A DNA stretch of 64,000 nt from UBA1413 sp964552955. Lineage in GTDB: Bacteria; Bacteroidota; Bacteroidia; Bacteroidales; Prolixibacteraceae. The stretch covers positions 1 through 64,000 of the forward strand of contig CAZKIU010000013.1 of the NCBI GenBank assembly GCA_964552955.1, read 5' to 3'. Position numbers and translations under genes: made by a program. Shown piece after piece: positions 1 to 7,886 of this stretch. Positions within the stretch are counted from its first letter, which is position 1; every line of letters begins with the position of its first letter. The notes below the pieces were generated by a model. The model was given only the letters and a program-made list of their open reading frames with translations. It ran no database searches and had not been told where the DNA came from.

Positions 1-96
1 ACGGATAACCACCGGCTGACGGGCATTGGCTTTGTCCTGACGGATAACCACCGGCTGACGGGCATTGGCTTTGTCCTGACGGATAACCACCGGCCG
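1..96. repeat. 39-bp tandem repeat, 2.4 copies
   Basis: Two exact 39-bp copies (1-39 and 40-78) are followed by a partial third copy that decays after about 94. The unit is a multiple of three and is open on both strands. Read rightward from base 1 it encodes a 13-residue repeat ending at a TAA at 106-108. Read leftward it is also open from an ATG at 97-99 to the window edge. It could be the repetitive 3' end of a gene to the left, or a non-coding array like the others in this window. Confidence 0.9.
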
Positions 97-125
97 CATT
101 GGCTATAACTGAAATAAGCGTATCT

Positions 126-1520
126 ATGAGAAAGCTATTGATGATCCTGTTATCCCTTGTTCTCTTTCATGGGGTTCAGGGACAGGAAGTTGCGGGGCGC
201 TGGAGCGGCTCGCTTGATGCCGGAGGGATGAAGCTCCGGCTGGTTTTTAATCTTGAAAAGGGGGAAGGGGGGTACACCGCTACCATGGACAGTCCCGACC
301 AGGGGGCTTTGGGAATAGAGGTTCCCCAGGTAGCGGTAGCTGGTTCGGAGGTGACCCTGGCCATTCCGGCGATGGGCCTGGAATATAAGGCCGCCCTGAA
401 AGGAAAGGAGATGGAGGGGACCTTCAAACAGGGGCCTGTTACCCTGCCCCTGAAGCTGACCCGTACCGAAGGGAAAAGCCCGTTGGTCCTGCGGCCCCAG
501 GAGCCCCAGCCGCCCTATCCTTATGAGATCAGGGAGGTGACCTTCATCAATCGGCATGACTCGATCCAATTGACTGGCACGCTGACACTTCCGGAGGGGG
601 AGGGGCCATTTCCGGCGGTTATCCTGATCAGTGGCAGCGGCCCCCAGAACAGGGATGAGGAGATCTTCGGTCACCGGCCTTTCTGGGTAATCGCCGATCA
701 TCTGACCCGCAAGGGCATCGCCGTTCTGCGTTATGACGACCGGGGCACCGCTGCCTCCAGGGGTAACTTCAACACGGCGACCACCCTCGACTTCGGCCGT
801 GATGCTGAACATGCCTTCCGTTTCCTCAAGACCCGCCCCGACATCGACCCGCAACACATCGGATTGCTGGGACACAGCGAGGGAGGCATCATTGCCTCTA
901 TGATCGCCGCCCATTATGAAGAGGTCGGCTTTATGGTTTTGCTGGCAGGAACGGGCATCCGGGGCGACAGCCTTCTGTTGCTCCAACAGGAAACCATGAT
1001 GCGCACCATGGGAGTGGATCAGGCGACGATCGCCCGCTCCCGCGGCATCAACAAGGGCGCCTTTGACCTGATCAACGTCTTTGGGGGGACCGATCAGCTT
1101 AAACAGAAGCTAATCCTCTACCTTCAGGGCGTTTACGGCGGTATGAGCGAAAAAGAAAAACAGGGCCTCTCGCAGGAAGTTTTCATCGGCCGCACCCTGA
1201 ATCAGATCATGAATCCCTGGATGGAGTTCTTCGTCCGCTTCAGCCCCTGTCCCGACCTCGCGAAGATCAAATGCCCGGTGCTGGCCCTCAACGGCTCCAA
1301 AGATGTGCAGGTGCCTGCCGGGGTGAACCTCACTGCTATCCGCGAATGCCTTGAGAAGGGAGGCAACAGTGAGGTCACGGCCAAAGAGTATCCCGGACTG
1401 AACCACCTTTTCCAGGAATGTAAGTCCGGACTACCCTCTGAATACGGGGAGATCTCACAGACCATATCGCCTGCTGTCCTGGAGGATATCTCCTCCTGGA
1501 TCCTCGACAGGGTGAAATAG
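126..1520 (+). CDS. secreted alpha/beta hydrolase (esterase/peptidase-like)
   Basis: A 464-residue exported hydrolase. The ATG at 126 is preferred over an in-frame alternative at 99 because it places a clean signal peptide (MRKLLMILLSLVLFHGVQGQ) at the N-terminus. Residues about 20-120 form a beta-rich accessory domain; the remainder is an alpha/beta hydrolase. The nucleophile elbow reads GHSEGG, the acid is probably the Asp in NGSKDVQVP, and the catalytic His lies in GLNHLF near the C-terminus. Bacteroidota carry many such COG1073-type periplasmic hydrolases of unknown substrate, so only the general class can be assigned. The gene converges on selD, and its last 27 bp including the stop are duplicated just downstream. 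Confidence 0.85.
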   Translation: MRKLLMILLSLVLFHGVQGQEVAGRWSGSLDAGGMKLRLVFNLEKGEGGYTATMDSPDQGALGIEVPQVAVAGSEVTLAIPAMGLEYKAALKGKEMEGTFKQGPVTLPLKLTRTEGKSPLVLRPQEPQPPYPYEIREVTFINRHDSIQLTGTLTLPEGEGPFPAVILISGSGPQNRDEEIFGHRPFWVIADHLTRKGIAVLRYDDRGTAASRGNFNTATTLDFGRDAEHAFRFLKTRPDIDPQHIGLLGHSEGGIIASMIAAHYEEVGFMVLLAGTGIRGDSLLLLQQETMMRTMGVDQATIARSRGINKGAFDLINVFGGTDQLKQKLILYLQGVYGGMSEKEKQGLSQEVFIGRTLNQIMNPWMEFFVRFSPCPDLAKIKCPVLALNGSKDVQVPAGVNLTAIRECLEKGGNSEVTAKEYPGLNHLFQECKSGLPSEYGEISQTISPAVLEDISSWILDRVK

Positions 1521-1556
1521 AATATTTTCTCCTGGATCCCCGACAGGGTGAAATAG
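1494..1556 (+). repeat. duplicated 3' end of the hydrolase gene
   Basis: The terminal segment of the hydrolase gene, including its TAG stop (about 1494-1520), recurs almost exactly at about 1529-1556 with one C/T difference. The two copies are separated by roughly 8 bp. It is a tandem duplication of a coding 3' end placed in the convergent gap before selD. Confidence 0.85.
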
Positions 1557-1664
1557 TCGCCCAAGCCCGGAGAAGCGAGGATGGCAGGAGGCAGGAGAGG
1601 GGCAACTCATTCCTGTTTTCCCGGTCACCCAGTGCAGTATGAGAAGGCATAGCTCATAAGAGGA

Positions 1665-2711
1665 TCACACCACGCTGATCAGGGGATCGCTGGGGGGGGT
1701 CATTTTCCCTATGATGCCGCTGTGGAGGCCCTTATTTTTAAGAAGTTGGGTGACCTCCTGCGCCTGCCGGGGATCCACGGCGATCAGCAGTCCGCCGTTG
1801 GTCTGGGGGTCGCAGAGCAGCAGCCGCCGGGGGTCGTCGGGGACCATACCGATTTGGTGGCCGTAGCTCGACCAATTGCGGTGGGTGCCCCCGGGAATGC
1901 ATTCCAGAGAGATATATTCCAAGGCGGAGGAGAAACGGGGGATGGCCTCATAGTGAAGGGTGGCTGACAGATGGCTGCCACGGCACATCTCGGTGAGGTG
2001 GCCCAGGAGGCCGAAGCCGGTGACATCGGTCAGGGCCTTCACTCCGGGCAGAAGGGCCAGATCGTGCCCCACGCTGTTCAGGGTGGTCATGGAACGTACG
2101 GCTTCTTCTTCGTCGGAGGGGCGAAGCAGCCCCTTCTTCCGGGCAGTGGTCAGAATCCCCACTCCCAGGGGTTTGGTCAGGAAAAGGAGGCATCCCTCCT
2201 CTGCGGTGTCGTTCCGCTTGAGCTGCCCGATGGGGACCTGTCCGGTAACCGCCAGTCCGAAGATCGGTTCGGGCGAGTCGATGCTATGTCCTCCGGCCAG
2301 GAGGATGCCTGCCTGGTGGCAGGTATGGCGCCCTCCTTCCACCACCTGAGCTGCCACTTCCGCTGAGATTTTGGCTATAGGCCATCCCAGGATGGCAATG
2401 GCCAGCAACGGCCGGCCCCCCATGGCATAAATGTCGCTGATGGCGTTGGCGGCGGCAATCCTTCCGAAGGTAAAGGGATCATCGACGATGGGCATGAAAA
2501 AATCGGTGGTGCTGATGATGGCTGTGCCGTCACCCAAGTCATAGACCGCGGCATCATCACGGCTCTCGTTGCCCACCAGCAGTCGTGGATCGGCAGGGGC
2601 GGGCGCATGGCTCCTGAGGATCGTGTCCAGGATGGCCGGCGAAATCTTGCAACCACAACCGGCTCCATGGCTGTACCCGGTGAGCTTAATGGGGTCTTCT
2701 TCCTTCTTCAT
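1665..2711 (-). CDS. selD: selenide, water dikinase (selenophosphate synthetase)
   Basis: SelD makes selenophosphate from selenide and ATP, the selenium donor for 2-selenouridine in tRNA and for selenocysteine synthesis. At 348 residues it has normal family length. The glycine-rich N-terminus contains GAGCGCK with the catalytic Cys19 and Lys22; the catalytic position is cysteine, not selenocysteine. AIR-synthase-like features follow, including DVTGFGLLGH and a TNGGLLIAV segment near the C-terminus. The start overlaps the 3' end of mnmH by 26 bp, so the two are translationally coupled and likely form one transcript. The pairing indicates that selenophosphate here supplies tRNA selenation; no selA, selB or selC lies in the window. 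Confidence 0.96.
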   Translation of the reverse strand: MKKEEDPIKLTGYSHGAGCGCKISPAILDTILRSHAPAPADPRLLVGNESRDDAAVYDLGDGTAIISTTDFFMPIVDDPFTFGRIAAANAISDIYAMGGRPLLAIAILGWPIAKISAEVAAQVVEGGRHTCHQAGILLAGGHSIDSPEPIFGLAVTGQVPIGQLKRNDTAEEGCLLFLTKPLGVGILTTARKKGLLRPSDEEEAVRSMTTLNSVGHDLALLPGVKALTDVTGFGLLGHLTEMCRGSHLSATLHYEAIPRFSSALEYISLECIPGGTHRNWSSYGHQIGMVPDDPRRLLLCDPQTNGGLLIAVDPRQAQEVTQLLKNKGLHSGIIGKMTPPSDPLISVV

Positions 2712-3717
2712 AGTCTAAGATAATTGTGGCATTCTTTTCCGGATCAATGGTCTCCAGGAGGATTTCCCTTACCTCTCCCCGGGTATGTAGCCTGAGTGCT
2801 TTTTCGTAGCTTTTATCGTAATAGGCCAGCAGGATCAGGGCGGCATCCCTGTAGTGGCCGGCTGAGATCAATTTCAGTGCTTGAACGCTGTTGTCGCCTC
2901 CCAGGCGGCGGGTGATGCGGCGGGTGGCTTCTTCGAGCACCCCGGGGCCATAAGCGGCGTATTCCCTTACCAGCCAGGAGGCCCTTACCTCTCTGGGAAT
3001 CCGCAGAAACCAGGTCGGGCTTTTCTGCATCGCCTGCCACAGGGGCATGGGCAGGTTGACCCCGCCGATGTTATGGCTCTCATCTTCGAGCCATACCGGG
3101 TGAGAGGCGTCGAGAGGCCGGAAGGCCCCGAAGAGATCATTCTCGAACTGTTCTGTGGTAGGCTGGTCGCCGCAACCGATGGCCCCGAAGGAAGACCCTT
3201 TATGGCAGGCTACACCTTCCAGGTCCACGGTCTGGTAGCCCCGGGCGGCCAGAGTCCCTATGATTTCCGTTTTGCCGCTGCCTGTAAAACCACCGATAAT
3301 TCTCAGTTCGGGAGGCTTCTCGAAATAACGGTGGACCAGTTGCCGGTAGGCCTTATATCCGCCGGAAATGACTCTGACGGACCGGAACCCGTGGCTGGCC
3401 AGATGGCCGGCAAAGGAGCGGCTGCGCTGACCTCCCCGCCAGCAGTGGACGGTGACCGCTCCTCCCTGGGTGATGCTGCGGGCTTCCTCCAGAAACCAAC
3501 CGAGCTTAGGCGTAACCAGACCCAACCCGGTCTCCAGAGCCTTCTCCGGGGATACACGTGTGTAAAGGGTGCCCACCATGGCCCGCTCCTCATCGGTGAA
3601 AAGCGGAATGTTAACGGCCCCGGGAATATGCCCCTGCCGGTACTCCCCCGGCGAGCGGACATCGATCAGCGGTCCGCCGGTGGAGAGGTACACCTCTATG
3701 GTGATTTCCGGAATCAT
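2686..3717 (-). CDS. mnmH: tRNA 2-selenouridine synthase (rhodanese + P-loop)
   Basis: MnmH (SelU/YbbB) replaces sulfur by selenium at the wobble uridine of certain tRNAs, via a geranylated intermediate. The 343-residue protein has an N-terminal rhodanese domain (residues about 1-130) with the active-site motif HCWRGGQRS, whose Cys92 is the key thiol. A C-terminal P-loop domain begins near residue 140 with Walker A GGFTGSGKT at 142-150. The start codon is only 6 bp from a perfect -7 promoter element, so the mRNA may be nearly leaderless. It is cotranscribed with selD, which supplies its substrate. Confidence 0.95.
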   Translation of the reverse strand: MIPEITIEVYLSTGGPLIDVRSPGEYRQGHIPGAVNIPLFTDEERAMVGTLYTRVSPEKALETGLGLVTPKLGWFLEEARSITQGGAVTVHCWRGGQRSRSFAGHLASHGFRSVRVISGGYKAYRQLVHRYFEKPPELRIIGGFTGSGKTEIIGTLAARGYQTVDLEGVACHKGSSFGAIGCGDQPTTEQFENDLFGAFRPLDASHPVWLEDESHNIGGVNLPMPLWQAMQKSPTWFLRIPREVRASWLVREYAAYGPGVLEEATRRITRRLGGDNSVQALKLISAGHYRDAALILLAYYDKSYEKALRLHTRGEVREILLETIDPEKNATIILDYEEGRRPH

Positions 3718-3722
3718 GGGGC

Positions 3723-3730
3723 CAAAAATA
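3723..3730 (-). promoter_or_regulatory. -7 promoter element for mnmH-selD
   Basis: On the minus strand this reads TATTTTTG, a perfect match to the Bacteroidota -7 consensus TAnnTTTG. It ends 6 bp before the mnmH ATG, leaving almost no room for a leader. No clear -33 element was identified. Confidence 0.45.
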
Positions 3731-3854
3731 GCGATTTCCGGCCCGTGTTTATCAAAACTTTAAATTTTAGGCCCGCCCCTTTTCAAACGAATGCTCTGCT
3801 GCCGATTAGTCGTAATTTAGTAGGCTTAAAATCAAAAATTAAACGAAAGGTAAA

Positions 3855-5510
3855 ATGATAAGTCCGCTGCAAAAAGAGAGGGCCACCTACCGGCCGAAGT
3901 TGCCTGCTTCCCTGATGGGGGAGGTAGTGCTCATTGAAGGGGCCAAAACGGCTTCTGTGGAAGACCAGGAAGAGATCAGTCAGCTTTTTCCCCACACCTA
4001 TGGGATGCCGCTGATTACTTTTGAGAGCGGCAGCCAGCCGGCTGCCCGTCAACCGCTGAATGCGGGGGTGATCCTCTCGGGAGGTCAGGCACCGGGTGGC
4101 CACAACGTCATCGCCGGCATCTTTGATGGCCTGAAAAAATGGCACCCCGAAAGCCGCCTCTATGGTTTTTTGGGCGGGCCGGGCGGACTGGTTGACCACC
4201 AATACATGGAGATCACAGCTGAATATCTTGAGGCTTTCAGGAATACCGGCGGGTTCGACATCATCGGTTCAGGCCGGACCAAACTGGAAGAGACAGCCCA
4301 GTTCGATAAGGGCCTCGAAATCTTGAAGAAACTGAATATCAGTGCCTTGGTGATTATAGGCGGCGATGACAGCAATACCAATGCCTGCGTTCTTGCCGAG
4401 TATTACAAGGCCAAAGCCGCAGGAGTTCAAGTCATAGGCTGCCCCAAAACCATCGACGGGGACCTCAAAAATGAGATGATCGAGACCTCCTTTGGTTTTG
4501 ACACCGCCACCAAGGTCTATTCGGAATTGATCGGTAACATTGAAAGGGATGCCAATTCAGCCAAAAAATACTGGCATTTCATCAAGCTGATGGGCCGGTC
4601 GGCTTCCCATATCGGCCTGGAGTGTGCCCTGAAGACCCAACCCAATATTTGTCTGATCTCCGAAGAGGTAGAGCAGAAGAAGCAGACCCTGCACGATATC
4701 GTTGAATATATGGCAGGTGTAGTGGCCCAACGTGCTGCCGGGGGTGAGAATTTTGGTGTGGCGCTGATCCCCGAGGGGCTGATCGAGTTCATTCCCGAGA
4801 TGAAGATCCTGATTTCGGAGCTCAATGACCTGTTGGCCGAAGGATCTGCCTTTGAGCAGGAATTCCGGGCTATACGGGATGAGGTGGCCCGCCGTCAGCT
4901 GGTGGCCGGGCGCCTTACTACGGAATCGGCCAAGCTCTTCACCTCTCTTCCGGCAGGCATAGCCAACCAGCTCACCCTCGACCGTGATCCTCATGGGAAC
5001 GTTCAGGTGTCTCTGATCCAAACCGAATCCCTGTTGGGTGAAATGGTCAAAGGCCGCCTGAAAGAGATGAAAAAAGCGGGTGCCTTCAAGGGTAAATTCA
5101 GCACCCAGTACCATTTCTTCGGCTATGAGGGCAGGTGTGCCGCTCCCTCCAACTTCGACGCTGACTATTGCTATTCGCTGGGATATACCGCTTCGGTGCT
5201 CATCAGTGCCGGTAAAACCGGCTACATGGCTTCGGTAAGGAACCTCACCCAGCCGGCCTCTAAATGGATCGCCGGAGGAGTCCCGGTCACCATGATGATG
5301 AACATGGAAAAACGGCATGGCCACATGAAACCGGTGATCCAGAAAGCGCTGGTTGACCTGAATGGTGCTCCTTTCCGCTACTTCACAGCGCACCGTGAGG
5401 TGTGGGCCAGGGAAACCGCCTTCGTTTATCCTGGTCCCATCCAGTATTTCGGGCCAACAGAAGTGTGCGACCTGCCCACAATGACCCTGCAGTTGGAACA
5501 CCAATCCTGA
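3855..5510 (+). CDS. pfp: diphosphate--fructose-6-phosphate 1-phosphotransferase
   Basis: A PPi-dependent phosphofructokinase of the long type (551 residues), which reversibly phosphorylates fructose-6-phosphate with pyrophosphate in glycolysis. The signature GGDDSNTNA near residues 168-176 has the Asp that distinguishes PPi enzymes from ATP-dependent ones. The catalytic segment PKTIDGDLKN follows near residues 197-206. The N-terminus contains the phosphate-binding GGQAPGGHN. The start is the ATG after a purine-rich stretch. It stands alone, divergent from mnmH, and is followed by a strong intrinsic terminator. Confidence 0.96.
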   Translation: MISPLQKERATYRPKLPASLMGEVVLIEGAKTASVEDQEEISQLFPHTYGMPLITFESGSQPAARQPLNAGVILSGGQAPGGHNVIAGIFDGLKKWHPESRLYGFLGGPGGLVDHQYMEITAEYLEAFRNTGGFDIIGSGRTKLEETAQFDKGLEILKKLNISALVIIGGDDSNTNACVLAEYYKAKAAGVQVIGCPKTIDGDLKNEMIETSFGFDTATKVYSELIGNIERDANSAKKYWHFIKLMGRSASHIGLECALKTQPNICLISEEVEQKKQTLHDIVEYMAGVVAQRAAGGENFGVALIPEGLIEFIPEMKILISELNDLLAEGSAFEQEFRAIRDEVARRQLVAGRLTTESAKLFTSLPAGIANQLTLDRDPHGNVQVSLIQTESLLGEMVKGRLKEMKKAGAFKGKFSTQYHFFGYEGRCAAPSNFDADYCYSLGYTASVLISAGKTGYMASVRNLTQPASKWIAGGVPVTMMMNMEKRHGHMKPVIQKALVDLNGAPFRYFTAHREVWARETAFVYPGPIQYFGPTEVCDLPTMTLQLEHQS

Positions 5511-5609
5511 ATGATACCCCTTCGGCATGGTCAGATGCTTCCGGGTATCGTTTTCACTTTGAGAGACACGCCCCACTGAAGCGATCAGGTCTGTGCTGAT
5601 CCCTATAGA

Positions 5610-5648
5610 AAAGAGCGCCCCGGCTGGTTGGCCAGGGCGCTCTTTTTG
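5610..5648. terminator. intrinsic terminator, pfp / Nudix convergent gap
   Basis: An 11-bp GC-rich stem (AAAGAGCGCCC at 5610-5620 with GGGCGCTCTTT at 5635-5645) encloses a loop with an internal CTGG/CCAG pair. It is followed by a T-run on the plus strand, and the A-rich left flank may let it serve the opposite strand too. It sits about 100 bp after the pfp stop and about 100 bp before the Nudix stop. Confidence 0.85.
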
Positions 5649-5749
5649 AGGCCTGCCGATTCTGCCGGCGCACAAGTGGTCCCATTGACGTTAACCGGGG
5701 GTTCCGTACCTGGCCCAATTCTGAATGGCGGGGGTGGGATCTGAGAACA

Positions 5750-6433
5750 TCATAACACACTTGCCTGGCGGATGAGTGCCCGGAGGCTTGGGTAGGTATT
5801 GTTAAGTATGTCAATGATTTCAGAGGGTTGAATCCACCGGGCTTCCTCGATATCCTCGGTGGTTTCAGGCCGGAGGGGGCCGCAGGCTAACGCTTCCATG
5901 GCGAACCAGTGGGTCTCCTTGAGGATCCACTCATGGGGTTTGCGTGGATAGTCGGAATAATAGATATGAAAGGTGGAGGGGAGGGGAGGCCCGGGCAGGA
6001 GCCGCGTGACCCCTGTTTCCTCGGTGACTTCCCGCAGGGCCGCCTGCAGGGGCGTCTCCCCGTGGTCTATTTTTCCCTTGGGAAGGTCCCATTTGCCCTT
6101 GCGGTAAATAAACAGAAATCCCCGCTGACTATGCACTAATCCCCCGGCGGCGGGCATCAGCCGGAACATCCCGGTGAACCATTCCCACAGCCGGGGCAGA
6201 TCACCATACAATACCCGCGTCTCCGTAACATAAACCTCCTTCTGCCGGAACCAGGCCACCACCTCTTCCATTTCTTTCAGGGAGGTCACCTCCTCCATTC
6301 TAAATCTGGTATTTGCCCCCTCTTTAATCCCTAAGGAGCTCTTCTTCTCTAGGTTTACCTTATCGTCAAGAATGGACAGGTCACCCCGGTCGGCCAGCAG
6401 GAGCCTCCGCTCATTCAGAAAAACTTCATACAT
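5750..6433 (-). CDS. Nudix hydrolase
   Basis: A 227-residue protein with a complete Nudix box at residues 120-142: GKIDHGE, TPLQAAL, REVTEETGV, matching GX5EX7REUXEEXGU. The box binds Mg2+ and catalyses hydrolysis of a nucleoside diphosphate linked to another group. The first 95 residues are an N-terminal extension without a recognised motif. The substrate cannot be inferred. Its start codon lies only 19 bp from that of the divergent pyrE, so the two promoters must interleave with the 5' ends of the genes. Confidence 0.9.
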   Translation of the reverse strand: MYEVFLNERRLLLADRGDLSILDDKVNLEKKSSLGIKEGANTRFRMEEVTSLKEMEEVVAWFRQKEVYVTETRVLYGDLPRLWEWFTGMFRLMPAAGGLVHSQRGFLFIYRKGKWDLPKGKIDHGETPLQAALREVTEETGVTRLLPGPPLPSTFHIYYSDYPRKPHEWILKETHWFAMEALACGPLRPETTEDIEEARWIQPSEIIDILNNTYPSLRALIRQASVL

Positions 6434-6436
6434 TTG
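6429..6436 (+). promoter_or_regulatory. -7 promoter element for pyrE
   Basis: TACATTTG matches TAnnTTTG exactly and lies 16 bp upstream of the pyrE ATG. It overlaps the start codon of the divergent Nudix gene (6431-6433). Confidence 0.5.
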
Positions 6437-6452
6437 TCACAAAATATAAGGT

Positions 6453-7094
6453 ATGAACGCAATGGATTCCATGCAGGCAGCAGTAGCACAGATGCTCCTG
6501 CAAATTAACACAATAAAAGTCCAACCATCAAATCCCTTTACCTGGGCTTCGGGCTGGAAAGCCCCCATTTACTGTGACAACCGGAAGATTCTTTCCTATC
6601 CTGCGGCGCGGACCTTCATCCGTGACAGTTTTGCGGAAGTGATCGCCGCCCAATATCCTGATGCAGAGGTGATCGCCGGGGTAGCCACGGGAGCCATAGC
6701 CCATGGGGTGCTGGTGGCTGAGAAGCTGGGGCTTCCCTTTATTTATGTCCGCTCGGAACCCAAGAGCCACGGGTTGGAAAACCTCATCGAGGGCGATCTG
6801 TTGCCCGGGCAAAAGGTCGTCGTGGTCGAGGATCTGGTCTCCACAGGGAACAGCAGCCTCAAGGCTGCGGCCGCCGTCTCCGCCAATGGTGGCGATGTAT
6901 TGGGCATGGTGGCGATCTTCACCTATGAGTTCACCAAAGCGGCAGAAAATTTTGCCCAGGCCGGACTGGCATTGACGACCCTGAGCCGTTACCAGGTGCT
7001 CATTGAACAGGCCCTGGCCGCTGGTGAAATCACCCCGGAACAACTCGGTAACCTCATGCGCTGGCGCGAGGACCCGGCCAACTGGGGCAGGTAA
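6453..7094 (+). CDS. pyrE: orotate phosphoribosyltransferase
   Basis: PyrE transfers phosphoribose from PRPP to orotate to give OMP, the fifth step of UMP synthesis. The 213-residue length is normal. The PRPP-binding loop VVVVEDLVSTGNSS lies at residues 122-135, and the N-terminal GWKAPIYCDNR segment is typical of the family. The first ATG at 6453 is used; an in-frame ATG three codons later is possible. It stands alone on the plus strand. Confidence 0.96.
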   Translation: MNAMDSMQAAVAQMLLQINTIKVQPSNPFTWASGWKAPIYCDNRKILSYPAARTFIRDSFAEVIAAQYPDAEVIAGVATGAIAHGVLVAEKLGLPFIYVRSEPKSHGLENLIEGDLLPGQKVVVVEDLVSTGNSSLKAAAAVSANGGDVLGMVAIFTYEFTKAAENFAQAGLALTTLSRYQVLIEQALAAGEITPEQLGNLMRWREDPANWGR

Positions 7095-7102
7095 TCCTGA
7101 TC

Positions 7103-7154
7103 TTCCGGAGCACCCGGCTGTTGGTTTGCCGCGGGCGTCAGAACGCCTCCGGAA
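7103..7154. repeat. inverted repeats after pyrE
   Basis: Two perfect 8-bp arms, TTCCGGAG (7103-7110) and CTCCGGAA (7147-7154), enclose a GC-rich interval that also contains a small GGCGT-CAGA-ACGCC hairpin (7134-7147). There is no T-run, so it is not a standard intrinsic terminator. It may be a structured 3' untranslated region of pyrE. Confidence 0.4.
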
Positions 7155-7258
7155 AGCGGCCCCTGATGCGGAGGAGCCCGTCGGGTGGCTGCGAATTTCT
7201 GCCGCAACCCATCACCCGGAGGAATGGCCTTAGCCCATTTGAGGGAAAAAGGAATGGT

Positions 7259-7266
7259 TATCTTTG
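7259..7266 (+). promoter_or_regulatory. -7 promoter element for the SRPBCC gene
   Basis: TATCTTTG, an exact TAnnTTTG match, lies 21 bp before the ATG at 7288. A TTTG at 7238-7241, 17 bp further upstream, is a plausible -33 element, making this the most complete promoter in the window. Confidence 0.6.
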
Positions 7267-7287
7267 CCTTTCAACAAAACACAGAAT

Positions 7288-7737
7288 ATGTCTGTCAGCA
7301 AATACGTCAGTGACATCAAAACCATTGGTCATCCTATCGCGACGGTCTTCAATACCTTGTCTGATTTTCAGAACCTTTCCCGCTATGTCAACGAGGATAT
7401 CCTGGCTGCGGTGACCGAGAAGGTGCCCCAGATTTCTATTTCCCGGTTTGAGTCGGATGCCGATTCCTGCCGGTTTGAGCTGGGGAGTTTGGGGACTACG
7501 GAAATCAGGATCGTGGAGCGCACTCCCTTTTCGACTATCAAGATATCAGGTGGGGGAGGGCTGCCCCTGGAGCTTACCCTCTGGATCCAATTGCTGCCCC
7601 TTGAAGAGGATCAGACCAAAATGCGGTTGACCCTCCATGCCGAGATGGGAATGATGATCAAAATGATCGCCGGCGACAAGCTGGGGACAGGTCTCGATCA
7701 ACTGGCCAGTTCCCTGGCGATGCTTCCCTACCGCTAA
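7288..7737 (+). CDS. SRPBCC (START/Bet v1-like) family protein
   Basis: A 149-residue cytoplasmic protein. An in-frame TTG at 7264 is rejected as the start because it lies within the -7 promoter box; the ATG at 7288 is used. The sequence has the alternating pattern of a small SRPBCC fold: an N-terminal strand (SKYVSDIKTIGHPIATVF), a short helical region, antiparallel strands and a long C-terminal helix containing LGTGLDQLASSLA. These proteins bind hydrophobic ligands or act as cyclase-like domains. No specific ligand or partner is indicated. Confidence 0.7.
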   Translation: MSVSKYVSDIKTIGHPIATVFNTLSDFQNLSRYVNEDILAAVTEKVPQISISRFESDADSCRFELGSLGTTEIRIVERTPFSTIKISGGGGLPLELTLWIQLLPLEEDQTKMRLTLHAEMGMMIKMIAGDKLGTGLDQLASSLAMLPYR

Positions 7738-7770
7738 TTTCCCTTTAGAAACGGGTCTCGTCAAAGGCCA

Positions 7771-7886
7771 CAGGTCTCCTCACAGGACGCCATGCTCTTC
7801 ACCGGTTACAGGACGCTCCACCGGTCAGCGGTCTGCTCACAGGCTGCCGGTCTCCTCACAGGACGCCGTTATCCTCACCGGTCACC
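7771..7886. repeat. degenerate tandem repeat over the birA 3' end
   Basis: The 19-mer GGTCTCCTCACAGGACGCC occurs exactly at 7773-7791 and 7849-7867. Degraded copies (CTCACAGG, CACCGGTCA, ACAGGACGC) lie between and after them. The array fills the convergent gap between the SRPBCC gene and birA and extends into the last codons of birA, whose stop is at 7856. Confidence 0.8.

Noticed and set aside
1665..2711. Selenocysteine-containing SelD
   Set aside because: The catalytic codon encodes Cys, and no in-frame TGA precedes it.
4557..5675. Long frame on the minus strand across pfp
   Set aside because: Shadow of pfp; it also spans the intrinsic terminator after pfp.
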